From an uncultured Porphyromonadaceae bacterium (GTDB lineage: Bacteria > Bacteroidota > Bacteroidia > Bacteroidales > Muribaculaceae), in NCBI GenBank assembly GCA_937989585.1, contig CALKRW010000052.1, positions 68,850 to 132,849 on the forward strand: DNA of 64,000 nt, in the 5' to 3' direction. The position numbers and the translations under genes are program-made. Shown here piece by piece: positions 16,515-25,901 of this stretch. The notes beneath the pieces were generated by a model. That model did no database searches. It worked only from the letters and a program-made list of their open reading frames with translations, and was not told where the DNA came from. Within the stretch, counting starts at the first letter, position 1, and every line of letters starts with the position of its first letter.

Positions 16515-16832
16515 ATGAAAACGAGAGAAGAAATTATAAACAATCTCAAACGGCATCAGAGCGCAACCCCATCCAGATGGAGGGAGAATGCCGAGTGGCG
16601 CATTGCCAACAAGGAATGGCTTCGTTATTCGCAGCACATCGCCATGATGATGCTCGACAAGATGGAAGAACTCGGACTGACACAGAAGTCGGTGGCGGAG
16701 CGCATGGGTTGCTCTCAACAATACATCTCACGAGTATTGAAAGGCACCGAGAACCTCTCTATCGAGACAATATCAAAGATTGAGAATGCTCTCAATCTCT
16801 CCATCCTTGAGCCTGTATTCGTGAGCAAATAA
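16515..16832 (+). CDS. XRE-family helix-turn-helix regulator (antitoxin-like)
   Basis: 105-residue DNA-binding protein. The C-terminal half is a Cro/C1-type HTH: LGLTQKSVAERMGCSQQYISRVLKG (about 53-77), followed by ENLSIETISKIENAL, the usual helix after the recognition helix. The N-terminal 40 residues (MKTREEIINNLKRHQSATPSRW...) are a separate helical part that could contact the protein encoded just upstream. The 11-bp gap and shared promoter suggest an autoregulated toxin-antitoxin operon with the order toxin first, as in HigBA. No operator palindrome was obvious at the promoter. Confidence 0.85.
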   Translation: MKTREEIINNLKRHQSATPSRWRENAEWRIANKEWLRYSQHIAMMMLDKMEELGLTQKSVAERMGCSQQYISRVLKGTENLSIETISKIENALNLSILEPVFVSK

Positions 16833-16839
16833 AACAGGT

Positions 16840-16889
16840 TCTTACGCTTTTTTGAGGAGGGCGCGGGAGAGGGCTCGGCGGAGGGGGTC
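16840..16889 (+). repeat. Direct repeat, copy B (acyltransferase 3' end)
   Basis: Matches 15,215-15,264 at 47 of 50 positions. This is the original copy, since it forms the natural C-terminus of the intact acyltransferase gene. Confidence 0.85.
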
Positions 16890-17843
16890 GACGGCCATGG
16901 CCAAGAGGTAGAAGCCAAGGACAACCCCTGCGCCGACGAGTGTGAGTTGCCAGCATGGCAGTGTGGCTTCGAGACGCAGCATCAGCGGCTTCATCTCGTA
17001 GGCCCATATCTGCGGCGACTTGTGTATGAGGTAGGCGGCGAAGGCTGAGCGGGCTGCATAGTTGATAAAGCGCGACTGAATCCGCATGGTGGTGAAAATC
17101 AGAAACAGACTGACAGTGGAAAGGAGAACCAGCGGCGAGTTGTAGGCAAATACGCTTGCTGTGTCAAAGTACAGCGAACAGACGAATATACCTGCCGTGG
17201 ACAGCAGGTAGACGGCAATGATGGCGGGACGTCGCCGGTTGATGGCGTCCTGCGACACATGCAGGCGTATGAAACGGGCTATCATGTAGACCATTATCAA
17301 CTGCACAACGGTGTAGCCGCTGGGATTGAACGAACCATGCCAGAACCATCCGCACCATACGTTGAAAACTATGAATACGGCAAGCAGCCATGCGTACTGT
17401 CTGCGGTCAAGAGCCTCCAGACCCGCGTTGAGCACCGGGCTGAGCAACATCAGGCAGAAGTAGGCCGGAACGTACCACAGGTCGGTATGAGTGAGCACAA
17501 GCCAACTCTTGCACCATCCTTCCAGTGACATCCCTCCCGGAAAGAATATCCAGCGAAGTGTGTATATCAGCACGGCATAGAATACGCATTGGAACAGAAA
17601 GGCCACCGCACTGCGCCAGCGTAGCCGGATGCCGAAATACCCCGAAATCATTGTGAAGCAGTTGACACCGATTATCGCCATCGACTCAATCGCCAACCGC
17701 CACAGGTCGTAAGCAGAGGCCTCGGACAGGTTGCCTTCAAGAGTCGGCAATCCTAGAGCCGCTCCGTCGGCATGCAACGTCAGCACCATCAGCATACTGA
17801 TGATGCGAAGCAATTCCATATTGGACTGTCGCCGCATTGCCAT
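16842..17843 (-). CDS. Acyltransferase 3 family membrane protein
   Basis: Integral membrane acyltransferase, 333 residues, about ten hydrophobic helices. The N-terminal family motif is SNMELLRIISMLMVLTLHADG, with the conserved histidine in LTLHA that is thought catalytic. Members O-acetylate surface polysaccharides and similar glycans in the envelope. The C-terminal end (DPLRRALSRALLKKA) is basic and is the sequence duplicated behind the broken kinase. It stands alone with its own promoter. Possible substrates include capsule or LPS sugars; the UDP-glucose dehydrogenase 3 kb away is the only nearby polysaccharide gene. Confidence 0.85.
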   Translation of the reverse strand: MAMRRQSNMELLRIISMLMVLTLHADGAALGLPTLEGNLSEASAYDLWRLAIESMAIIGVNCFTMISGYFGIRLRWRSAVAFLFQCVFYAVLIYTLRWIFFPGGMSLEGWCKSWLVLTHTDLWYVPAYFCLMLLSPVLNAGLEALDRRQYAWLLAVFIVFNVWCGWFWHGSFNPSGYTVVQLIMVYMIARFIRLHVSQDAINRRRPAIIAVYLLSTAGIFVCSLYFDTASVFAYNSPLVLLSTVSLFLIFTTMRIQSRFINYAARSAFAAYLIHKSPQIWAYEMKPLMLRLEATLPCWQLTLVGAGVVLGFYLLAMAVDPLRRALSRALLKKA

Positions 17844-17878
17844 ATACTACCTTGTCGTTAAAATCTGCGCTATCCCCG

Positions 17879-17909
17879 CAAAGGTAAGATAAAAATCCGA
17901 CAACACAAA
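17879..17909 (-). promoter_or_regulatory. Promoter of the acyltransferase gene
   Basis: Minus-strand TTTG (17,909-17,906), 19-bp spacer, TACCTTTG (17,886-17,879), 36 bp before the start codon. Both boxes match the consensus. Confidence 0.65.
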
Positions 17910-17979
17910 TCGAATTATTGAGCCGACAATTTTGACCATAACCTAACTTCAACTTGCGAACAACATTTTTTCGTGTTTT

Positions 17980-18061
17980 TTTGTCGGGCGAATTTTTTTG
18001 TTAATTTTGCCAATCTATTCAGACGGGGGAGGGCGAAGGGGTGTTTTGTATTGTATCTTTG
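17980..18061 (+). promoter_or_regulatory. Two plus-strand promoter-like elements with no clear gene
   Basis: TTTG (17,980-17,983), 18 bp, TAATTTTG (18,002-18,009), and a second -7 box TATCTTTG (18,054-18,061). Downstream lies a tandem 14-bp repeat of GATAAAGATAGATT (from 18,098) and a 29-codon frame, but no gene of normal size. Otherwise the 17,844-18,341 gap holds only the acyltransferase promoter and the terminator at 18,222. Confidence 0.45.
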
Positions 18062-18162
18062 CAGCGGATAAAATGAAAGAATTTTGACTTTAGATTAGAT
18101 AAAGATAGATTGATAAAGATAGTTTGAAAGGTTTATTAGACAATGCTTAATCCAATGCAATT

Positions 18163-18252
18163 ATGAAAACGACTATGAAAATTATTCCGAAAACGGTTCC
18201 GAAAGAGATTCGGACGCACATAAAAAAGTCCCGGAAAATGTTCCGAGACTGA
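18163..18252 (+). CDS. Possible 29-residue basic peptide
   Basis: ATG to TGA, MKTTMKIIPKTVPKEIRTHI and nine more residues, strongly basic with ten Lys/Arg. It lies downstream of two promoter-like elements. Its 3' end overlaps the terminator stem of the opposite strand, and I see no good ribosome-binding site. The transcript might instead be a small RNA, or nothing. Confidence 0.2.
   Translation: MKTTMKIIPKTVPKEIRTHIKKSRKMFRD
18222..18250 (-). terminator. Rho-independent terminator after tamL
   Basis: A 10-bp stem with one mismatch (AGTCCCGGAA / TTCCGAGACT, loop AATG) followed on the minus strand by six T (18,227-18,222). It lies about 90 bp past the tamL stop. Confidence 0.7.
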
Positions 18253-18341
18253 TGGTTAGCGCAATATTGTTATGACCTTGGCGGTAGATGCAATATTCTT
18301 ATTCTCAGGGGCGTGTCTCTGAGAAGAGGACGTGCTTTGCC

Positions 18342-20654
18342 TTAGAACGGATAGCCTATGGCCAGATGTAGGGCGAGCGATTTGCCGAAAGATGTCATGT
18401 TGTAGTAGCCCTTTTTGCCGGTGTCCCACGGGGCATGGATGCCGACACCGAGGTCAAGACGCACGACAAGCATCGAGATGTCCAGTCGCAGACCCGCTCC
18501 CGTGCCCAGGGCAAGATCCTTGAGGAAAGTTGACGCCTTCAGTGTTCCTCCAGGACGCTGTTCGTCGTCCTTCAGCAGCCACACGTTGCCCGAGTCAAGG
18601 AAAATCGCGCCATGAAGGGGACCGTAGAGCGGGAAGCGAAGTTCGGCGTTAGCCTCGAACTTGAACGTACCTGTCTGGTCGAAATAATTGCCGGGAGTAT
18701 CTTTCGGCGCATGGTACGAACCGGGACCGATTGAACGGACCGTGAAGGCGCGGACAGAGTTCGCACCGCCGCAATAGAACTGCTCAGCGTACGGTACCTG
18801 TGACGAGTTGCCGTAGGCATGTGCCGCTCCGACGGCTCCGCGCATCACCAGCCATATGTCGCCGCGTCCCAGACGCCGGCCCCACACCAGTTGGGTCTGG
18901 CCCTTGACGAACTGCGAGAAAGGTGTGCCGAACAGACGTTTCTCGCCCTTCTTGCCGCAGGCCTGGTATATTGACCAGAAGAGGTTGCCGGCCTCCTGGA
19001 CAGTGAAGGTCCAGCTCAGCCTGTTGTCAGAGTCCAGATAGCGGTCCCAGTTGTAGGAGAACATCATCTGGGGAATATACTGCGAGCGGAAACTCAGTGC
19101 CACGGCCTGGTTCTCGTTCATTATCGAATCGAACTCCGCCGTCGTGTTCATCAGTTTGGTGTAGGTCAGTTTCAGGGGAGTGAACGACAGGTTGGTGTTT
19201 CGGGTCGCCAGCCAGTCGTATGACATCTGCAGGTTGAACTGCGCCATGCGGAAGAAGTGCGGGCGGTTGAGCAGGTCGGCGTTAAGCGAGAAGCGTGTCC
19301 ATGAGGTCTCGCGACGACGGCGCGGAATGAACTTCGGCATAAGCAGTCGAGGGAAAGCCAGCGCTGCGGTCAGTCCGGCCTCGTAGGAGTTGAAGATGCC
19401 TCCCGAATTGTCGCCGCCGGTCTGCCATTCGTAGGCGCCGTTCAGTTTGACCGAGAGCTGCTCGCCGCCGCCGAAGATGTTCTTGTTGGTGACGCCCAGC
19501 TGTATGCCGGGGCCGAGGTACGAGTTGGACTTAGAGGTGACGTCCACTTCCACCGAGGCCTCAAGCGGCTGGTCGAGTGTGCAGTCGACAGTGACGTCGA
19601 GCACGTGGCGGTGTTGGCTGAATCCTGTGGTGTCAGGCGTGGCCTCGATGTTGATGGCGTTGAATATTCCCATTCGGGCGAGATAGGTCTGCGTGCGGTC
19701 CATGTCGCTGACGCGGAAAATCTTTCCGGGCCTGAAACGCACGGCCTCCTCGATTGACGCCGGACGAAGCCGCTGGGGCATCATGCGGACGAGTGTCATG
19801 CGCTCCATCTGCAGGGTGTCGGGACGGCCGGGTCCGCGGTTGCGGTTGACGACTATGGTCACCTTGCCCGTCCGGTAAGGCTCGATAAGCGCATGCGGGA
19901 TATTCGACGAGAGAGCCAGCCGCAGGTTCACATGCCCCGGGTCGGAGATTGTGTCGGCCAGATACTCTATGTATTCGGGTCGGAAGAAATAGTAGCCCTT
20001 GTTGCGCAGCGAGTTCGCGATCTTGACGCGTGCCGCCGACAGCGAGTCGGTGCTGTAACGCTGGCCAGGGCGCAGGTAGGGATTCTTACTTGCGATCGAG
20101 TCGATGAGCGAGCCGATCACGGTGGTGTCCGGCGGGAACTCGACTGTCTTGAAGGTATATGCCGGACCTGTCTTGATATTATAGATGACAGACGCCTTGC
20201 GCTTGTTCTTTTTGCCGGGGACAATCTCGAAACTTGCGGTGCCGCTGAAGTAGCCGTTGTTGTCGAGTATCTCGTCGAGCATGTGTGTGCGCAGGTCGGG
20301 ACGGACATCCGATATTAGCACCGGGTCCTCGACGAACTTCTCGTAGAGCCAGTGCTTGATGCCCTTTTCGGCGCGTGGCCAGTTGTTGTACACCCACAGT
20401 CCCAGCGGGAAGGGATAATGCCATCCCACGAGGCTCCAGTAATTGTTCGGCGGCACGTCGACGGCATCCGTTATCGCCTCGCGGACTCCGGCGGGAACCT
20501 TCTCGCCCACCGAGTCGGGCACGATGTTCACCTTCTTGACACCGGTGTACAGGGTCTCACCGGGATCGAGGCGGCGCGTGGTCGAGCAGGAGGCGGCAAT
20601 CGCCGCCACGAGGACGCAAATCAGAAGTCGGTATGTTGTATCTCGGGTAATCAT
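18342..20654 (-). CDS. tamL: TamL: outer-membrane BamA/TamA-like lipoprotein
   Basis: Omp85-family outer-membrane protein of the Bacteroidetes TamL type, the lipoprotein counterpart of TamA that works with TamB. 770 residues. The lipobox is AAIAASC (Cys23), a feature that separates TamL from TamA. POTRA-like domains follow (about 35-330), then a D15/surface-antigen barrel whose last strand ends LALHLAIGYPF with terminal Phe, the BAM signal. It overlaps the tamB stop by 4 bp, so the two are co-translated. TAM is thought to help insert outer-membrane proteins and move lipids between membranes; here it is probably essential envelope machinery. Confidence 0.9.
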   Translation of the reverse strand: MITRDTTYRLLICVLVAAIAASCSTTRRLDPGETLYTGVKKVNIVPDSVGEKVPAGVREAITDAVDVPPNNYWSLVGWHYPFPLGLWVYNNWPRAEKGIKHWLYEKFVEDPVLISDVRPDLRTHMLDEILDNNGYFSGTASFEIVPGKKNKRKASVIYNIKTGPAYTFKTVEFPPDTTVIGSLIDSIASKNPYLRPGQRYSTDSLSAARVKIANSLRNKGYYFFRPEYIEYLADTISDPGHVNLRLALSSNIPHALIEPYRTGKVTIVVNRNRGPGRPDTLQMERMTLVRMMPQRLRPASIEEAVRFRPGKIFRVSDMDRTQTYLARMGIFNAINIEATPDTTGFSQHRHVLDVTVDCTLDQPLEASVEVDVTSKSNSYLGPGIQLGVTNKNIFGGGEQLSVKLNGAYEWQTGGDNSGGIFNSYEAGLTAALAFPRLLMPKFIPRRRRETSWTRFSLNADLLNRPHFFRMAQFNLQMSYDWLATRNTNLSFTPLKLTYTKLMNTTAEFDSIMNENQAVALSFRSQYIPQMMFSYNWDRYLDSDNRLSWTFTVQEAGNLFWSIYQACGKKGEKRLFGTPFSQFVKGQTQLVWGRRLGRGDIWLVMRGAVGAAHAYGNSSQVPYAEQFYCGGANSVRAFTVRSIGPGSYHAPKDTPGNYFDQTGTFKFEANAELRFPLYGPLHGAIFLDSGNVWLLKDDEQRPGGTLKASTFLKDLALGTGAGLRLDISMLVVRLDLGVGIHAPWDTGKKGYYNMTSFGKSLALHLAIGYPF

Positions 20655-23600
20655 TTGCCTGTTGTAATAGTGTCGCTTGGAATTGATTTGTCGCCGGCGG
20701 TTGCCGTATCCGGCTCGGCGAACGTGGCCGGAGCGGCCGGAGTGAATTCCTCGGGATTGAAGATGGTCTGCTGGAGGCGCTTGCGGCGGCGGAAGCGGAA
20801 CATGTCGCCGAGACGGCTGATCTTGCGCCGGTAGACGAAACCTACGCCCGTCGAGGTTATCTCACCCTCGAGTATTGACTCGAAGCCGGTCTTGCGGAAG
20901 ACCTTGACATACATGGTCCCGGCCTTGTTCAGGAGGTACTCCATCGAGATGTCGTTGAAGAGGTTGTTCGCCACTTCCTCGCCAGGCTGGGTGTCTGTCG
21001 AGTAATTGCCTCCGACCGAGACCTTGAAGCGGTCGTTGAACAGCGATTTGGACACCTTGTAGGAGTATTGTGTGGTCTGGCGCGAGATTCCTTCGTCAGT
21101 CCGGTCGAACTGGTTGATGCCGAAACTCAGGTCGACGCCCTTGATCGTGTTGGCGGCCCACGAGTTGATCTGCGAGGTGAGGAAGGAGTACAGCGGATTG
21201 CCCGAGAGGTTGGCGTTAGCCTTGGTGCCAGGACCGGTGTACATGTTGTACAGCAGCATGTTCATCGCCTCGGAGGCGCGTTGTGACGGGGACATTGACT
21301 GGAGTTCGTTTGCGATGGTCACGTCATCGCCAGTCGAGAGGTCGAACACGACGTTCATGTTGGAGAGGCTTCCGGTGACGCCTACCGACACGTCGAAGTT
21401 GACAAGACGGGAGTTCTGTCCCTCCTGGGTTACATTGGCGCGCATCTGGTCGACGGCATGCAGGTTGAGCGCCGGATCGAGGATGTCTCCCGAGAAGGCC
21501 ACATACGATCCGTCCTGCAGGTCGAAGGTCTTCTGTGACATTACAGGCGGCATGCCGTAGCGCACGAAACCGCCGTTGATGTTGAGGCGTCCTGTCAGGC
21601 GTCCAGTTTCCTCGAGGGGAGTCTGGGTGTAGTTGAGCGTGCCTTCGCCCAGTATCTGCGCCTTGTTCTGGCCCTTGGCGTCGAGGTCGACCGATATTGT
21701 GGTGCCTGACTGTATGGTCAGCAGGGCGTTGAGGTTCATCGCCATGCCCGTCTGCACTAGAGAATCCGCATCGGCTACGGCCGTCGAGTCGTTGAAGTTG
21801 ACGAAACGCACCATATTGTTGTCGGACTGGCTCTGGAGTTTGTCTTCGGCGTCGGTCATGATATAGGTCACGTTGGTGCCCGAGTTGAGGCGGGCCCTCG
21901 CGTTGATGTCGAGGAATGAGAGCGATCCTCGAGCCGTGGCGTCGAGGTCAATGAACGCGCGTCCGTATACCTCGGCACCCTTGGTCGCACGCTGCGACTT
22001 GACTATCTGCATGTTGGAGGCCTTCATCGAAAGGTCCAGCCCGATGTCCTCGAGTGAGCGTATGTCGACGTTGCCGTTGATGTAGAGCGGGTTCTCGTTG
22101 CATGCCGTGATGGCGAAGTCGTTGAGGCGAAGTTTGTTGTCATGCACCGGAACGCTGTCGGAACTGAGCCGGAAAGTGGTGCCGAGCATATTGACGCGAA
22201 CTGCCGTCGAGTCGAACTGCATGAAACCGTCGAGCCGCGGGGCCTTCATGTCGCCCGAGACGTCCATGCGTCCGTTGAGTGTGCCTTCGAGCCGTGCTAC
22301 GCCGGGCATGAAGGCGTTGACCGTGGATAGCGGGAGGTGAATCAGCGTCATGTCGAGCAGGAAGGGTGATGTGCGTGTCGAGTCGTTGAGCGCTCCGTTC
22401 AGTGTCAGCGACTTGTGTCCGTTCACCCATAGGGCGACGTCTGCGTTGATAACTCCTCCGGGCGAGGTCTGCATGTCGATGTCGGCCTTGAAGTCGCCTA
22501 CGCGCTCACGTCCGTACAGGAGGTCGCCGAGAGTCATGTCGCCGTTCGCCATGAGTTTGCCGTCGTGATAGTTGAACTTGAGGTCGGCCGAGACGTTGCC
22601 CTTGATTGCCGGGGCGAACGGATTCAGGGTTATCCAGTCCTGGATGCGTATGTCGCTTAGTTTGATTATGAGGTTCTCCTTGCTGTCGTGCTTGCTGTGG
22701 TCATGTACATCGGCAGCGAGATTCTCGGTGTAGATGTCGACGGACGATATGTCGGAACGCATTTTCAGATTGGCGTCGATATGCTTGTTGACGAAGTCGT
22801 AGCGCACGAAGTTGTCTTCGTTCACGAGCCACTGTTGAAATCCGATGGTCGGGTCGAGAGGGCTGAAGTGCAGGGTGGCGGTGGAGTCGGGATTGAGGTC
22901 GACGTATGCGCCGAACTCGAAGCCTGTCTTGTTCCGTATGTTACGCTGCTCGAAGTTCAGTCCGAGACGTCCCGGACGGAAGTAGCCTTTGATGTCGGCG
23001 GACGCCCACTCGTCGAAAGTGCCGGGTCGGTTGCGCATCGAGCCGGTATAGTTCAGCCGGTTGCCGTCCTGTCTGACATCGAAGAACAGCGAGTCAACCT
23101 TGGTCTGTCCCGAGGTGATGCCCTCGGCGCTGGCGTCAAGCGAGAAAACCGTGTCATTGTAGGCCTTTATCTCGAAACTCCTGACGGTCGTATTCATCTG
23201 GCTGAGGTATTCCGATACTATGTTGTTGTCTCCGCCCTCGATCACGAATGTGAATTCGGGCAATCCGTCCTGCAACTGGTCGATGTTTATACGTCGCTCG
23301 TCCATCTGGTTCCTGAGGACGGTCATCAATCGACCGGGGACTGTCATGAGGGAGTCAAGCGGGCGGTATGCGTCGAAGTCGGCCCTGAGGTCGCCGTTGT
23401 TCAGCATCAGGCAGGTCATCGAATCGGTGGCGTTCAGTGTGGCACTGATGTCGTTCATCCTGAGCGGGCCGACCGAGTCGGTGTAGACCATCGAGGGAAT
23501 TTCGAGTTCGGCCCTGAGTATGGTAGGGCGTTTGGCGTTTGCGGCAGCCTTCAGGCTCGCCGAGCCTTCGATCTCCATCGGGGTGAGACTGAGTCCAAGT

Positions 23601-25519
23601 GCGTGCAGGTCGAGTTTGCGCGAATCGGCCTGCACGGTCCACTCGTATGTCTCGCCCGAGAGATTGCCCTCGGCGGCTAGTGAAATGTCGGCTCCGGGAT
23701 TATGGGAGTCGAGGTTTATCGCCGCGTATCCGTCCGCGAGCCTGGCGGTGCCGCTGATGTTGTCCAGGGCCTGTCTGTTGTAGACCACGTGCCTGAGGTC
23801 GATGGTGGCGTCCGCTGTGGTACTGTTGCTGAAGAAGTTGAATCCGCGGCCAGTGGCGCTGATATCGGCGGTGAGGTTGCCGACACCGAGTGTGGGCATG
23901 AAGGCGTCCACGGGGAAGTTGTCGGTGACGAGCGTCAGGTCGTAACTTTCGGCATTGCCGTGGAAATCTCCGTCGAGGGCGAGCCGCCCCTGGGCGGTGC
24001 GGGCGTCGATGTTGCCGCTGTAGTTGCCTCCGGCGAATCGTACGTCTCCGTCAAGACTTAGCGGCGGAATGCGTACCTCGCCCAAAGTCTGTGCCAGAAT
24101 CTTGCGCCATGGCGAAAGGTCGCCGATGCGTCCCGAGAGACTTATGTCGCCCCCCATTCTGTCGGGTGACATGATGTCGGACAGTTGGCCCGAGGCATCG
24201 AGGCGCAGCGAGTTCGGGACATTCAGGGCGAGAGTCTCGATGTCCAGTCGCGCCATAGAGCCGTCAGCGTCAAGTGTCGCATCGATTATTGTGCCGGGAT
24301 GCAGTCCGGCGAAGTATGGGCTAAGGAAAGGGAACATCAGGGCGAGGTCCGTGCAGGACAGTTCGCCCTCGGCGTTAATTCCTAATGGTAAAGACGTGTC
24401 CTCGACGGGATTGCCGACGCCCATCATGCCCGAAGCGCTCAGGTTCGTGCCGCCGGGTGTCGTCAGGCGTACTTTCTCGAAATCAAGGCGTGTGGCGCTG
24501 ACCTTAAGAGTGCCGTCGAGGACGAGGCTGACGCCGCAGCGCTCGGTTCCCGAGATTTGAAGCGGCACGGTGACATCGGTGGCGCGGTTGAAGAAATTGT
24601 TGACGGCCAGATGACCGTCTTTGAGTTGGATATATGCGAAATCCATCCCTGTCATAGGTGTATAGCCGTGTGTTGTGTAAAGCGCATCGACAGAATCGAA
24701 ATCCACCCGGCCCACCCGGACTGTCCATGGCTCCGAAGCCACCGCCGCAGTATCGGCCGGAGCGACCTTTGTGGCGAGTATCTGTGCCGAGTCAGGCATA
24801 ATATACGCCGCCTTCATTCCGTGGCCCGAGAAATCAGACACGTCAACTGTCTGTTTTACGATATCGATTTTGCCTCCGCTCATTCGCGCGTAATCCATGT
24901 GGACTCCGAGCGAGTCAATCGTCGGCATCATGTTCATGCGGAAGGTGAAATTATGGAGGTCTATTGTCCGGGCATCGATGTTCAGCGGACTGGGGGGAGT
25001 CGTGTTAGCGGGAGACGGAGGCGGGCAAGGATTGATATATATGTCGACAAGACCGTCAGCCATAGTGGCGTGTTCGACATCGATTTTCAACGGAGAAAGG
25101 CGCACTGACGCCGGGTCGAGCCTGACACTGCCAGCCGAGACGACGACGCATGTTGCCGAGTCGCGTGTGCCCATCTGATAACGTGCGTCGCTGAGTCGCA
25201 CGCCCTCCACATCCACATTCATGGCAAGCAGTGGAAGCAGACGCACATTGCCCTCGAATGCGCGGGCCCGTATCATGGTGTCTCCGTCCTGCACCATGAG
25301 CAGACCGTCGAGGGATACTTTGAGCGGGAAAGAAATCCTCAGTCCGTTAAGGGCGAATTCCGAGCCGGGCCTTGAATTCATGGCCTTGACCACTGACTCC
25401 CTGGCCTCGTTCTGGAACCAGAAGGAATACAGACCCGTCAGCAATCCCGCGACCATAAGCACTATGCCCATGGCCACCAGGCCTGTAACCTTGAAAATCT
25501 TTGCTGCGGGACGTTTCAT
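20651..25519 (-). CDS. tamB: TamB-like translocation/assembly module protein (DUF490)
   Basis: Very large periplasm-spanning protein, 1,622 residues. A single N-terminal membrane anchor (about 9-32, VTGLVAMGIVLMVAGLLTGLYS) is followed by repeated beta-strand segments of the AsmA/TamB type that form a long hydrophobic groove. The C-terminal 350 residues are the TamB domain (for example GTTISVDLDAKGQNKAQILGEG and, near the end, TQYSYKVSKSLFNDRFKVSVGG). It ends in a Pro/Thr-rich stretch. TamB-type proteins carry phospholipids to the outer membrane and assist outer-membrane protein assembly. Gene order tamB-tamL with 4-bp overlap is the Bacteroidetes arrangement. Confidence 0.9.
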   Translation of the reverse strand: MKRPAAKIFKVTGLVAMGIVLMVAGLLTGLYSFWFQNEARESVVKAMNSRPGSEFALNGLRISFPLKVSLDGLLMVQDGDTMIRARAFEGNVRLLPLLAMNVDVEGVRLSDARYQMGTRDSATCVVVSAGSVRLDPASVRLSPLKIDVEHATMADGLVDIYINPCPPPSPANTTPPSPLNIDARTIDLHNFTFRMNMMPTIDSLGVHMDYARMSGGKIDIVKQTVDVSDFSGHGMKAAYIMPDSAQILATKVAPADTAAVASEPWTVRVGRVDFDSVDALYTTHGYTPMTGMDFAYIQLKDGHLAVNNFFNRATDVTVPLQISGTERCGVSLVLDGTLKVSATRLDFEKVRLTTPGGTNLSASGMMGVGNPVEDTSLPLGINAEGELSCTDLALMFPFLSPYFAGLHPGTIIDATLDADGSMARLDIETLALNVPNSLRLDASGQLSDIMSPDRMGGDISLSGRIGDLSPWRKILAQTLGEVRIPPLSLDGDVRFAGGNYSGNIDARTAQGRLALDGDFHGNAESYDLTLVTDNFPVDAFMPTLGVGNLTADISATGRGFNFFSNSTTADATIDLRHVVYNRQALDNISGTARLADGYAAINLDSHNPGADISLAAEGNLSGETYEWTVQADSRKLDLHALGLSLTPMEIEGSASLKAAANAKRPTILRAELEIPSMVYTDSVGPLRMNDISATLNATDSMTCLMLNNGDLRADFDAYRPLDSLMTVPGRLMTVLRNQMDERRINIDQLQDGLPEFTFVIEGGDNNIVSEYLSQMNTTVRSFEIKAYNDTVFSLDASAEGITSGQTKVDSLFFDVRQDGNRLNYTGSMRNRPGTFDEWASADIKGYFRPGRLGLNFEQRNIRNKTGFEFGAYVDLNPDSTATLHFSPLDPTIGFQQWLVNEDNFVRYDFVNKHIDANLKMRSDISSVDIYTENLAADVHDHSKHDSKENLIIKLSDIRIQDWITLNPFAPAIKGNVSADLKFNYHDGKLMANGDMTLGDLLYGRERVGDFKADIDMQTSPGGVINADVALWVNGHKSLTLNGALNDSTRTSPFLLDMTLIHLPLSTVNAFMPGVARLEGTLNGRMDVSGDMKAPRLDGFMQFDSTAVRVNMLGTTFRLSSDSVPVHDNKLRLNDFAITACNENPLYINGNVDIRSLEDIGLDLSMKASNMQIVKSQRATKGAEVYGRAFIDLDATARGSLSFLDINARARLNSGTNVTYIMTDAEDKLQSQSDNNMVRFVNFNDSTAVADADSLVQTGMAMNLNALLTIQSGTTISVDLDAKGQNKAQILGEGTLNYTQTPLEETGRLTGRLNINGGFVRYGMPPVMSQKTFDLQDGSYVAFSGDILDPALNLHAVDQMRANVTQEGQNSRLVNFDVSVGVTGSLSNMNVVFDLSTGDDVTIANELQSMSPSQRASEAMNMLLYNMYTGPGTKANANLSGNPLYSFLTSQINSWAANTIKGVDLSFGINQFDRTDEGISRQTTQYSYKVSKSLFNDRFKVSVGGNYSTDTQPGEEVANNLFNDISMEYLLNKAGTMYVKVFRKTGFESILEGEITSTGVGFVYRRKISRLGDMFRFRRRKRLQQTIFNPEEFTPAAPATFAEPDTATAGDKSIPSDTITTGK

Positions 25520-25770
25520 TGACTGTCTTTCCGTATTAGGGAACCGAACGTTTTTCAGTCCATTGTCCCCCTTGGTTCGTGATGGATGAATTTGTGATGG
25601 ATTCTATAAAAAAACTGCAAGTAGATACTTACGATTAGAACAAAGCGACAGGCTGCTTTGTTCTGGACCGGTCGGAAAAACAGCGGCGCCCATACGGAGG
25701 CCATGGCTGTCCGAGGACATCGGTATACGCTTAAAACCATATGTATAGTTATGTGCAGGGATATGTCTTG

Positions 25771-25778
25771 CAAAGGTA
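25771..25778 (-). promoter_or_regulatory. Possible tamB -7 box
   Basis: TACCTTTG on the minus strand, about 250 bp before tamB, with no clear -33 box. If used, it gives a long leader covering most of the 25,520-25,901 gap, in which I see nothing else coding. Confidence 0.35.
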
Positions 25779-25826
25779 ATAAAAAAAGCCCTGATAACAT
25801 ATTTTTGCATTTTAATTGCAGAAAAA

Positions 25827-25858
25827 TTTCACTATATCGGGAATATTACCTAATTTTG
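25827..25858 (+). promoter_or_regulatory. acpP promoter
   Basis: TTTC (25,827-25,830), 20-bp spacer, TAATTTTG (25,851-25,858), 43 bp before the acpP start. The A-rich leader (TTTAATAATTAAAAACTAAA) fits highly expressed Bacteroidetes genes. Confidence 0.62.
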
Positions 25859-25901
25859 CACCGCGAAAAATAGAATTTTAATAATTAAAAACTAAATCAT
25901 T

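Noticed and set aside
18301..18330. Terminator at TTCTCAG...CTGAGAA just after tamL
   Set aside because: Long loop and no T-tract; the hairpin at 18,222-18,250 is far better.
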